Positions 13,800 to 22,059 of a stretch of 33,178 nucleotides of DNA are shown here, piece after piece (the first letter of the stretch is position 1; each line of letters opens with the position of its first letter). The notes beneath the pieces are model-generated. The model did not search any database, had not been told where the DNA came from, and saw only the letters and a program-made list of their open reading frames with translations. The stretch is from NCBI GenBank assembly GCA_002497025.1, contig DAMG01000079.1, positions 1-33,178 on the forward strand, given 5' to 3'. The position numbers and the translations under genes were made by a program. Source of the stretch: Euryarchaeota archaeon UBA126. GTDB taxonomy: Archaea > Thermoplasmatota > Poseidoniia > Poseidoniales > Thalassarchaeaceae.

Positions 13800-16613
13800 T
13801 CACTGTCGCCTGCGTCCGACAATCATCGCTGCACATAGAATTGCTAAGGTTGCCAAAACTAATCCAAATCCAGGTGTATTGTTGTCATCTGGAACGTAGT
13901 CTGGACCATCTGTATTGTCAGAATCTAACTCATCACAAATCCCGTCTCCATCGATATCGTTTGGTACTGATGTTGAATCTATCGAGTCACTACCACAGGA
14001 GTCTTCGCTATTATCCAACCAACCATCTCCATCGTCATCATCATCTGCGTTGTTTCCAGTACCGTCGTTATCTGTATCCATCCACTCATTGGGATTATCT
14101 GGGAATACGTCGACATCGTCTCCAAATCCATCTCCATCATCATCTGGATCTTGATTATCACACATTCCGTCATCATCAAGGTCGCCTGGTACCGATACTG
14201 AATCCATTGAATCAGAACCGCAATTATCCTCTATGGAGTCAGGCCAACCATCTCCGTCATCGTCACTATCGGCGTTATCACCTTCTCCATCTCCGTCAGA
14301 ATCTATCCACTCACTTGAGTCATCTGGAAATGCATCTTCACTATCGTCCACTCCATCATCATCACTATCTGTTTCCAATGGATCTGTACCTCCTATAATT
14401 TCGTCTTCATCGCTGATTCCATCATTATCATCATCATCGTCTATAGCGTCGCATTCCCCATCGCCATCTGAGTCAACTGGTACTGAATTCACATCCAGTG
14501 GATCAGAACCACACCATCCTTCATTGATGTCGGTAAATCCATCTCCGTCATCATCGTAGTCGATTGGATCACAGTCCCCGTCTCCATCAGTATCGGTTGG
14601 AACTGAATTAGCATCCAATGGGTCCGAAAAGCACCTCTCTTCCATCAAATCAGAAATCCCATCATTATCATCGTCATCATCGACATTGTCTCCTTTACCG
14701 TCTCCGTCAGAGTCCTGCCATTCACTTGCATCCAGAGGGTCCCAATCTTCTGAATCAGGAACTCCATCGTCATCGTCATCGGTGTCTATATCATCACAGG
14801 TTCCGTCACTGTCGGTATCGGTAGGAATCGACATTCCATCCATGGGGTTACTTCCACATGCATCCTCTATGTTGTCATTATATCCGTCTCCGTCATCATC
14901 GACATCGGCGTTATTTCCAACTCCATCTCCATCTGTATCCATCCATTCACTTGGGTCTAATGGAGCCCAATCCACAGAGTCGTCGTATCCGTCTCCATCA
15001 TCATCTGCATCTGCATTATTTCCTATTCCGTCTCCATCGGTGTCTTCCCACTCGTATGGGTCTAGAGGGAATGCATCCTCGGAATTGATTACTCCATCTC
15101 CATCATCATCTACATCTAGAGCATCACAGGTGCCATCGCCATCAGAATCTAGCGGAATACTTGATGAGTCTAATGAATCAGAGCCACAATCTAACTCATT
15201 TTGATCTAGGTATCCATCTCCATCGTCGTCATCATCTGCGTTGTTTCCAGTACCGTCGTTATCTGTATCTGTGTCCTCATTAGGATCTAGAGGAAAATCA
15301 TCGTATGCATCATCGACACCATCTCCGTCATCATCGTTATCTGCATTATCACCAGTACCATCTCCATCGGTATCTGTGTCTTCGTTTGGATCTAATGGGA
15401 AGTCATCGTTGGTGTCGTCCACACCGTCTCCATCATCATCGGAATCTAATGTGTCACAGGTTCCATCACTATCCGTGTCGGTAGGAATACTGCTTGAGGA
15501 AAGTGGGTCGGAACCACAATCATTCTCAACAGAATCACTGTAAGAATCTCCGTCGTCGTCATCATCGGCATTGTTACCAATTCCATCGCCATCGGTATCC
15601 GTATCTTCATTCGGATCTAATGGGAAATCATCTGCAGAATCATCGACTCCGTCATTATCATCATCAGCATCAGCATTGTCTCCGATACCATCCCCATCGC
15701 TGTCTGCCCATTCACTAGCATCGAGAGGGAATGCATCATTGACATCTAGGTAACCATCATTATCATCGTCATCGTCTTCAACGAGAGTTGTTGTAGTTCC
15801 ATTTCCGGAACTACTACTTGAGAATACAACATTATCGACATAGACTGATTCAGATTGTGAATTAGAAGTGAATTCAAATTCTAAATTACCTTGCCCAAGA
15901 GAGCTAATGTTAGAACTAAAACTAGTCCATACTCCCATGTATGCAGCAAAACCACCGTTATTTCCTCCTCCGGTAGCACCTGTTGCATTTACTAGTTCGA
16001 CTGTTGAGCTACTTCCAACAAATCGAATAATTAGATGGTCGGAATTTTCGTAACTATTACCTGACCCACCTTGGACGTATAAGTCGAAAGCCATTGAATC
16101 CGCTGTTACGTCGTCAAGGGTCAAGGTTACCATCCCATCAACATCACCCATTTGGTATCCTTGAGTTCCATCTGTATAATTCCCAACAGTACCTGTATAG
16201 TTCGCGGTACCAAAGTAATCGCCATCTGTAAGGCCAACACCTCCGGTAGAGGTGTAGTACAGGGTGAAGCCCATCTCTGCCCCAGTGGTCTGGTTGTGAG
16301 CGATATCGGGCTCATTTGCATTGTTCCAAAGGTACCTACTTACCGACTCGCTTCCGGTGTCGAAATATTTTGCACCATTGGTAAATGGATCTTCAAATGA
16401 AGTATACGCTACAGTTCCCGAACTACTAGGGCAACTGATTGTATCTGGCATTCCATCGCCGTCGGTATCGGTATCTGCACATGGGTCATTAGGGAAGTCA
16501 TCAGCAGAATCATTCACTCCGTCTCCATCAGAATCTGTTGCCATTACATTTGGAACCCATGAAACCATGAGTAGGGCAATCAATAGTACGAGTGGCTTAG
16601 GGGTATTGGTCAT
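13800..16613 (-). CDS. Second Asp-rich thrombospondin type-3-like surface protein with jelly-roll domain and PGF-CTERM anchor
   Basis: 937 residues. The signal peptide (about 1-25, LVLLIALLMVSWVPNVMA) leads straight into one Asp-rich repeat (DSDGDGVNDSADDFP). A beta-sandwich of about 200 residues follows (67-270), running from TVAYTSFEDPF to SVYVDNVVFSS, an ending typical of carbohydrate-binding-like jelly rolls. A long array of Ca-binding type-3 repeats fills about 280-895. It alternates Cys-free FPLDP units with units holding a CGSDP / GTCD pair. The end TPGFGLVLATLAILCAAMIVGRRRQ carries the PGF motif at 914-916, so archaeosortase processing to a lipid anchor is expected. The repeats resemble those of the next gene, so the pair probably arose by duplication with exchange of the N-terminal domain. 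A TATA-like box lies about 25 bases above the start. Confidence 0.88.
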   Translation of the reverse strand: MTNTPKPLVLLIALLMVSWVPNVMATDSDGDGVNDSADDFPNDPCADTDTDGDGMPDTISCPSSSGTVAYTSFEDPFTNGAKYFDTGSESVSRYLWNNANEPDIAHNQTTGAEMGFTLYYTSTGGVGLTDGDYFGTANYTGTVGNYTDGTQGYQMGDVDGMVTLTLDDVTADSMAFDLYVQGGSGNSYENSDHLIIRFVGSSSTVELVNATGATGGGNNGGFAAYMGVWTSFSSNISSLGQGNLEFEFTSNSQSESVYVDNVVFSSSSSGNGTTTTLVEDDDDDNDGYLDVNDAFPLDASEWADSDGDGIGDNADADDDNDGVDDSADDFPLDPNEDTDTDGDGIGNNADDDDDGDSYSDSVENDCGSDPLSSSSIPTDTDSDGTCDTLDSDDDGDGVDDTNDDFPLDPNEDTDTDGDGTGDNADNDDDGDGVDDAYDDFPLDPNEDTDTDNDGTGNNADDDDDGDGYLDQNELDCGSDSLDSSSIPLDSDGDGTCDALDVDDDGDGVINSEDAFPLDPYEWEDTDGDGIGNNADADDDGDGYDDSVDWAPLDPSEWMDTDGDGVGNNADVDDDGDGYNDNIEDACGSNPMDGMSIPTDTDSDGTCDDIDTDDDDDGVPDSEDWDPLDASEWQDSDGDGKGDNVDDDDDNDGISDLMEERCFSDPLDANSVPTDTDGDGDCDPIDYDDDGDGFTDINEGWCGSDPLDVNSVPVDSDGDGECDAIDDDDDNDGISDEDEIIGGTDPLETDSDDDGVDDSEDAFPDDSSEWIDSDGDGEGDNADSDDDGDGWPDSIEDNCGSDSMDSVSVPGDLDDDGMCDNQDPDDDGDGFGDDVDVFPDNPNEWMDTDNDGTGNNADDDDDGDGWLDNSEDSCGSDSIDSTSVPNDIDGDGICDELDSDNTDGPDYVPDDNNTPGFGLVLATLAILCAAMIVGRRRQ
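14023..14078. repeat. Direct repeat, copy 1 (within Asp-rich gene)
   Basis: These 56 bases match 15214-15269 with a single difference (A versus G at 14037/15228), far closer than the general similarity of the Asp-rich repeat units. Synonymous sites are also shared, which points to recent duplication or gene conversion inside the array. Confidence 0.8.
15214..15269. repeat. Direct repeat, copy 2 (within Asp-rich gene)
   Basis: Second copy of the 56-base unit at 14023-14078, 55 of 56 bases identical and in the same orientation and reading frame (spacing 1191 = 3 x 397). Confidence 0.8.
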
Positions 16614-16638
16614 GTGTTCTGGAGTGTGGCTGGGATTG

Positions 16639-16646
16639 AAATAAAT
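16639..16646 (-). promoter_or_regulatory. TATA-like box for the Asp-rich protein gene pair
   Basis: The minus strand reads ATTTATTT here, about 28 bases upstream of the start codon at 16613. The expected transcript start would lie only about five bases before the ATG, the near-leaderless arrangement common in archaea. No better candidate lies between the two divergent genes. Confidence 0.4.
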
Positions 16647-16664
16647 GACTACTGCGAATTCTTG

Positions 16665-16672
16665 TAATATAG
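16665..16672 (+). promoter_or_regulatory. TATA-like box for glyA
   Basis: TAATATAG at 16665-16672 is followed by an expected transcript start near 16694. An AAGGA ribosome binding site at 16710-16714 stands six bases before the ATG at 16721. The combination gives glyA a short leader and supports that start. Confidence 0.4.
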
Positions 16673-16720
16673 AGCGAGTTGGACCGTCATACTCTTTGAC
16701 CGAGCCTTCAAGGATTGGAT

Positions 16721-18001
16721 ATGAATCCCCGAGAGCAGGTAGATGCGGTAATGCAAGCGAGTGCGTCTTCCGGTCGCCATTATCGCAATTCCATCCCTAT
16801 GATTGCTAGCGAAAATATTCTTTCTCCTTTGGTTGCAGAAGCCATTCAAGGAGACCTTCATGGTCGCTATGCAGAAGGTCTACCAGGTAAGCGATATTAT
16901 CAGGGATGCGACGATTTTGATACTATCGAAAGCATTGGAATAGACTCTGCAAAACGGGTTTTTAATTGCCAATTTGCAAATATCCAATCAACTTCTGGAA
17001 CGGTTTCTAACATGGGGGCCCTCAAGGCCTTGACGAAACCTGGTGATACAATTACGGCAGTTTCGACTGCAGATGGGGGCCACATATCACACCACCCTAT
17101 GGGTGCTGTGGGTATGCGAGGTCTCAATCTTGTCACATATCCATGGGATGAGGAAAGGATGGAACCCGACGTAGACGCGGCTTCAGCGATAATTCGTAGT
17201 GAGCAACCGGAACTATGTTTGTTCGGCCAATCAGTTATTCTGTTCCCTATTCAGTTACAAGAATTAGCCGATGTAGCTCACGAGGTAGGAGCTCGTGTGA
17301 TGTATGACGGAGCCCATGTCTTGGGGCTAATCGCAGGCGGGGAATTTCAAGACCCGCTTCGAGAAGGCGCCGATGTCATGACGGGTTCAAGTCACAAGAC
17401 TTTCCCAGGCCCTCAAGGGGGTTTTCTGCTAAGTGATTCAGAGGAGGAATCATTGCAAAAGAAGCTCAACAATGCGATATTTCCAGGGGTCTGTTCATCA
17501 TACCATCTTCACCATGTAGCAGGTAAAGTTGTGGCAATGGCAGAGTTTGAAGTTCATGGCGAACAGTACGCTCGAGATATAGTAGCCAACGCAAGAGCAT
17601 TGGGTTCTGCTTTAGCTGAGGAGGGTTTTGATGTGATCGCTGAAGAACGCAATTTTACTGCGAGCCACCAAATATTAACCCGTCATGGAGGGCCTGATTC
17701 AGGCGCTGGAAAGAGAGCCGCCCAAAGGCTAGAAGATTGTGGAATTATTACCAATATGAATATGCTTCCTGGCGACACTAAGGCAATGTCTGGCCCCAGT
17801 GGTTTGAGGCTTGGTACACCGGAGTTAACTCGAATTGGAATGGGTGCTAATGAAATGATAGATGTTGCAAAATTCTTTGCCAGGTCATTGTTATCAGAAG
17901 AAAATCCAGAACGTGTGAAATCCGATATCGCTCAATTCAAATCCGAATTTCAAACAGTGAAATATGCGATTCAGGAAGGCCCTGCTTATCCTGAAATGTA
18001 A
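16721..18001 (+). CDS. glyA: Serine hydroxymethyltransferase
   Basis: PLP enzyme interconverting serine and glycine with tetrahydrofolate (or the archaeal pterin) as one-carbon carrier. 426 residues from ATG 16721, supported by an AAGGA site; a TTG two codons upstream is possible. Motifs seen are SIPMIASENILSPLV (24-38), GLPGKRYYQGCDD (53-65), and YDGAHVLGLIAGG with D196/H199 for PLP contact. The PLP lysine is in TGSSHKTFPGPQGG (K226), and SGLRLGTPELTRIGM lies near the end. HKTFPGPQGG is the version seen in archaeal enzymes. The gene is away from the gcv genes but completes the glycine/serine one-carbon set. It diverges from the Asp-rich gene pair and is followed by the M60 lipoprotein gene. 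Confidence 0.95.
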   Translation: MNPREQVDAVMQASASSGRHYRNSIPMIASENILSPLVAEAIQGDLHGRYAEGLPGKRYYQGCDDFDTIESIGIDSAKRVFNCQFANIQSTSGTVSNMGALKALTKPGDTITAVSTADGGHISHHPMGAVGMRGLNLVTYPWDEERMEPDVDAASAIIRSEQPELCLFGQSVILFPIQLQELADVAHEVGARVMYDGAHVLGLIAGGEFQDPLREGADVMTGSSHKTFPGPQGGFLLSDSEEESLQKKLNNAIFPGVCSSYHLHHVAGKVVAMAEFEVHGEQYARDIVANARALGSALAEEGFDVIAEERNFTASHQILTRHGGPDSGAGKRAAQRLEDCGIITNMNMLPGDTKAMSGPSGLRLGTPELTRIGMGANEMIDVAKFFARSLLSEENPERVKSDIAQFKSEFQTVKYAIQEGPAYPEM

Positions 18002-18030
18002 TGGTAACATCGATTGGTTAGTATTTATCA

Positions 18031-18049
18031 CGACCACCATAGGTGGTCG
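18031..18049 (+). promoter_or_regulatory. 8-bp hairpin covering the ribosome binding site of the M60 lipoprotein gene
   Basis: CGACCACC (18031-18038) pairs perfectly with GGTGGTCG (18042-18049) around the loop ATA. The 3' arm contains the Shine-Dalgarno-like AGGTGG (18041-18046) that serves the ATG at 18055. In RNA the hairpin would hide this site; in DNA the same symmetry could be a regulator operator. It begins 30 bases after the glyA stop, so it might also end the glyA transcript, though no T tract follows. Confidence 0.5.
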
Positions 18050-18054
18050 AACAT

Positions 18055-21000
18055 ATGAGGACAAAGGCCGCCACGTCCGTCCTCCTCACAATGCTGATGC
18101 TATCGTCTGGCTGTTTGGGTCTGTTCGGAGATTCATCCGTGGAACCCGAGACCATTGATTGTGAAGTGCAACCAAATCATCCAGATTGTATTGAGGAACA
18201 GATAACGGAAGATGATTGTAGACCAGATCAAATCTTCACAGGATCCGAATGTCGTCAAATGCAAAAGCCAGAAAATCTGTCTTATGGTTTGAGTATAGTA
18301 TCTTTGACAATTGGAGAAGAAATGCAATCATTAACGCCTTCATTTACAGGAGATGGCCCTCAATTTTGGATAATAAATCCGAGCCTTCCCTTAGGAATCA
18401 TATTCGACAGAGATAGTGGAGTGATTTCAGGCACCCCCGAAGAAGTAAGTGAATCAATTAGATACACAATTATCGGTTCAAATGCAGTAGGTTCAACAAA
18501 TGCATGGATTGACCTAGAGGTAATTGTGAATTCACCTACTGCAATCAGCTACCTAGAACAAACACTTGCTTGTGAGTTAGGCAAACCTTGTGGAATACCC
18601 TCTCCAATTCTCGAGGGAGGAACGCCCGATGATTGGACGGTATACCCACAATTACCTAATGGAATTTCATTATTTGCCGACGGCTCAATTTCTGGAACCT
18701 CTAATCAATTGGGTGATTCTAATCATACAATAAGCGCTGCAAATATGGCAGGTTCAATTGAAACTACAATACGAATAATCATTCTCCACGAAGCTCCGAT
18801 GGGGTTAGGGTATGGAAGTAACAATTTGCAACTTAGTATCGGTGATGCGGTACAGGTAATCCCTTCTACTACGGGCGGAGAAATCGTCTCATGGTCTGTA
18901 GAGCCGCCATTCCCTGAGGGACTCAATTTAATGCAAATTGATGGTTCAATTCGTGGCTCGCCGACAGAGGTTCAGACCCTAACCATGCATAGAATTACGG
19001 CTTCTAACTCAGGTGGTTCAATTTCCGTTGATGTTCTAATCAGTGTTGCCGATATGCCTGTTTCAAACTTGTTATACAATCCTTGGGAACACGATTTAAG
19101 AATTGGAGAACAGATTTCGATTACACCGTCATATTCTGGAGGGACACCCGACTCATGGCAAATATCTCCTAGTCTACCTTCGGGATTCCAATTCAATTCA
19201 GCTAATGGTACAATTTCCGGAGTCGCCAATGAAGTACAATCCTCTTGGGAATCTTGGACAATCTGGGCAAACAATACCGGAGGATCAACATCTACTGTTT
19301 TCAAAATCAAAGTTACCAGCATGGCCCCTGACCTGATATCATGGGAAAATAATGAGTATATTCTAGAATCTAATCAGAGTGTCTTTATTCAAGCAAATAA
19401 CGATGGCCCGGAAATCGAATCTTGGGAAATCGAACCACAACTTCCAGACGGCCTCTTTCTTCTCGATAATGGCAGTATTTTTGGTACGCCAACACACAAT
19501 ACAAATTGGATAGAGTACACCATTTGGGCAAATAATTCTGGAGGTTCAGTGGGTCTTAATCTTTGGATTGTGGTTCATGATTTGAGGGCGGATCAAGAGG
19601 AATTGTTACGCGGAATGGGACAAACCAATTGGGGTGGCTGGCCATCTCCAATTCTACCAATTGGAGAGTGGTCGTTTCCCGTTGGATTTGCTGAAGGTGG
19701 CTATACCGATAGTATCCCAGTTATTTCTGCGAGTCATGTTGGTAGAGGTAAGATGCTAGGATACGGTCACGAAAGTTGGGTGGATGGCGCGGGAGTGGAA
19801 GAGACAGAATTCTCACTACGAGCTGTTGAGTGGGTTTGTGGTGAGAACGCGAATGTAGGACTCGCTTATGGAGCAGGATTCGAAGACTTCGAAGACGAGT
19901 TACAAGCCGAAGGACACACAGTGCATCTCTCAGTAACACCCGCGGACCTTACTGGAATTGATTGCCTATTGGACGAATTTTGGAACGGGCACGACGACCA
20001 AGATAATCTGAATTTAATCAATTTCATGCTTGCAGGAGGCGGGCTAATAATGGGTGGTCACGCTTGGTATTGGTCATACTCAAATTCAGATGTGGCTCAC
20101 AATTATCCCGGCAATAAGATTGCAAAAACGACCGGTCTTTTTGTCTCTCAGGCTTGGGGTTACAACAATGTAAATCTAACCGAAATCCCTCATTCATTGA
20201 CGAGACCACAATCTGCCATTCAGGCGATTTATGATGATCGAATAAACAACCAAAAACTCTCAATCGATGATGCTTCAATCGCAGATTCTACACTCTCAGT
20301 TTGCACTGGAGTCGTGAGTTTGGATTTCCATGATTTCTGGTCTCCACTTCGTGACACTGTCAATGCAACAGGATGGACGGTAATCGAATATGGGACTCTA
20401 TGGCAGAATGTGGGACATAACATGGGAGAGGACCCAGTTGCCGACACGCTACTCAGGGTCGAGGCTGCGCTAACACAAGGGCTTCCAGCGAACGAATTAC
20501 CAGCACATCCTAGCCATGTGGAATTTCCCGGCGAAGTGCCTGCAAATGCTACTAGAGTGACAACCACTGTTTCAGTCGATGGTAACCAAAGTGGCCTTCC
20601 GAGTAACTTTGGTTATGCGGGCGCTAGAGCTCATGTTAGGATGAGTACGGGACTATACGCAGCACCTGGAGAAGTTGTGACGGCAACCCTTCCTTCGGAA
20701 ATAGTCGACTCAGGAACCTACGTCTTGGTAGGGGCCCATAGTGACAAGTTGTGGTCAAAGAGCCAATTACATCGCCATCCAGAGATTGTCAGATGGTGGT
20801 ATGTTGATGATGTTAGTATGGAGGTTGGAAATGCCTTCGGGGGGCCGATTTACATTGCAATAGAACCGGGTTCTACATTGGGCGATTTCCAAGTTAATTT
20901 CACAAATGCGGTAGAGGCACCGATGTTTGTTCTTGGAGAGACTTACGATTTTGAATGGATATATTCGGAAAGCGATAATCCCGCTCCTTGGGCCGAATTG

Positions 21001-22056
21001 GTTTCGGATAATTTCATTATGACAGTTCCAAGTCATGAAATTCGGGATTTAACAAATCCAACAGATTTGATGGACTGGTGGGATATTGCTCTAGAAATGG
21101 AGCATGAATTGTATGGCTACTTACCGTGGCCAAGAGTTGAGCGAGCCGTCTTTGATGCTCAGATATCAGCAGGTTGGATGCATTCTGGATATCCATTCAT
21201 GGCTCATGATTTGAGCGTGGCAGGAGTAGTCAATGTATCCTATATGTCAGAAAATGGAGATTGGGGGATGTTCCATGAATTAGGGCACAACCATCAATGG
21301 ATGCCTTCCACGCTTCCGGGGACAACAGAAACTGGATGCAACTTTGCTAGTGTCTATCTGATGGAAGATTTGGTTGGAATAGAGGGTCACAACGCAGTTG
21401 ACCCGGCTCAAAGAGCAAATCGTATGAGGGGCTATTTTGATGATGGTTCAAATATAGCCAATTGGTCTGTTTGGACTGCTTTAGATACCTATTTGATAAT
21501 CAAAGAAGAGTGGGGTTGGGATCCGATAACTCAAGCCTTAACTGTATATTACACACTACCTGCGGCAGAGGTTCCAACAACTGGTGATGAGGAATTCAAT
21601 GCCTGGGTTTTGCATCTTTCAAACGCAACAGGGTACAATTTAGCTCCTTATCATGCCGCGTGGGGATTCCCACTTACACAGAATACACACGATTCGCTTA
21701 CCCATTTCCCAATCTGGGTAGATGATCCGTTACGAGGCGAATATTTCACCTATCAAGCGATACTTCGAAACTTGGGCGTAAATAATACCACATCCAGTAG
21801 TTCAACATTTAATTGGGAAACTTACGATAATGGAACGAATACCTCGCTAACAATTTACTACGGGCCAATGGACATGGGTAACCAATCTTGGGTATGGGCC
21901 AATAGTGCACCCTTAGGTGACTCAGCAGTTGGTTGGTCAGATTACGAAATTACAGGGCTATCTAGTAATTCGACGTACTACGCCAGAGTCAAGGCGTCGA
22001 ATGAAATTGGAGACACATGGTTCGGTCCTGTTAATTGGACTACATCCGGTAATTGA
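18055..22056 (+). CDS. Lipoprotein with Ig-like repeats, ThuA/GATase-like region, M60 zinc metallopeptidase and FN3 domain
   Basis: 1333 residues from ATG 18055, placed by AGGTGG eight bases upstream. The signal peptide ends in a lipobox LSSGC, with C20 as the lipid-attachment residue. Five putative-Ig (He_PIG-type) repeats follow at about 74-158, 162-244, 253-331, 340-421 and 426-506, each with a PxLPxGxxF...GxISGTP-like core. Residues about 550-805 resemble the ThuA/glutamine-amidotransferase-like domain found before M60 in TCAF proteins. The M60 domain (about 825-1235) has the gluzincin motif FHELGHNHQ (H1074, E1075, H1078) and a downstream Glu (E1092 in TTETG). The end is a fibronectin type-III domain (WSDYEITGLSSNSTYYARV). 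M60 enzymes cut mucin-like glycoproteins, so a surface or released protease acting on glycosylated protein is likely. Its exact substrate is unknown. Confidence 0.88.
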   Translation: MRTKAATSVLLTMLMLSSGCLGLFGDSSVEPETIDCEVQPNHPDCIEEQITEDDCRPDQIFTGSECRQMQKPENLSYGLSIVSLTIGEEMQSLTPSFTGDGPQFWIINPSLPLGIIFDRDSGVISGTPEEVSESIRYTIIGSNAVGSTNAWIDLEVIVNSPTAISYLEQTLACELGKPCGIPSPILEGGTPDDWTVYPQLPNGISLFADGSISGTSNQLGDSNHTISAANMAGSIETTIRIIILHEAPMGLGYGSNNLQLSIGDAVQVIPSTTGGEIVSWSVEPPFPEGLNLMQIDGSIRGSPTEVQTLTMHRITASNSGGSISVDVLISVADMPVSNLLYNPWEHDLRIGEQISITPSYSGGTPDSWQISPSLPSGFQFNSANGTISGVANEVQSSWESWTIWANNTGGSTSTVFKIKVTSMAPDLISWENNEYILESNQSVFIQANNDGPEIESWEIEPQLPDGLFLLDNGSIFGTPTHNTNWIEYTIWANNSGGSVGLNLWIVVHDLRADQEELLRGMGQTNWGGWPSPILPIGEWSFPVGFAEGGYTDSIPVISASHVGRGKMLGYGHESWVDGAGVEETEFSLRAVEWVCGENANVGLAYGAGFEDFEDELQAEGHTVHLSVTPADLTGIDCLLDEFWNGHDDQDNLNLINFMLAGGGLIMGGHAWYWSYSNSDVAHNYPGNKIAKTTGLFVSQAWGYNNVNLTEIPHSLTRPQSAIQAIYDDRINNQKLSIDDASIADSTLSVCTGVVSLDFHDFWSPLRDTVNATGWTVIEYGTLWQNVGHNMGEDPVADTLLRVEAALTQGLPANELPAHPSHVEFPGEVPANATRVTTTVSVDGNQSGLPSNFGYAGARAHVRMSTGLYAAPGEVVTATLPSEIVDSGTYVLVGAHSDKLWSKSQLHRHPEIVRWWYVDDVSMEVGNAFGGPIYIAIEPGSTLGDFQVNFTNAVEAPMFVLGETYDFEWIYSESDNPAPWAELVSDNFIMTVPSHEIRDLTNPTDLMDWWDIALEMEHELYGYLPWPRVERAVFDAQISAGWMHSGYPFMAHDLSVAGVVNVSYMSENGDWGMFHELGHNHQWMPSTLPGTTETGCNFASVYLMEDLVGIEGHNAVDPAQRANRMRGYFDDGSNIANWSVWTALDTYLIIKEEWGWDPITQALTVYYTLPAAEVPTTGDEEFNAWVLHLSNATGYNLAPYHAAWGFPLTQNTHDSLTHFPIWVDDPLRGEYFTYQAILRNLGVNNTTSSSSTFNWETYDNGTNTSLTIYYGPMDMGNQSWVWANSAPLGDSAVGWSDYEITGLSSNSTYYARVKASNEIGDTWFGPVNWTTSGN

Positions 22057-22059
22057 AAA

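Noticed and set aside
11140..15790. Long plus-strand open frames rich in Ser/Pro or His/Arg opposite the Asp-rich genes
   Set aside because: They are antisense shadows of the Asp-rich repeats: GAC/GAT codons read backwards give Ser/Ile/Val or His/Arg. They lack start signals, are many and overlapping, and the minus-strand frames have signal peptides and anchors.
11200..15790. Short spaced repeats that could suggest a CRISPR array
   Set aside because: Repeat units vary in sequence, keep a reading frame and code for Ca-binding repeats. There are no constant repeats with unique spacers and no cas genes.
20627..20650. A GGGCGCT-x-GAGCTCA stretch resembling the missing 5' half of tRNA-Ala
   Set aside because: It lies inside the M60 lipoprotein frame and codes normally. 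No full D arm or anticodon stem follows, so it is a chance match.
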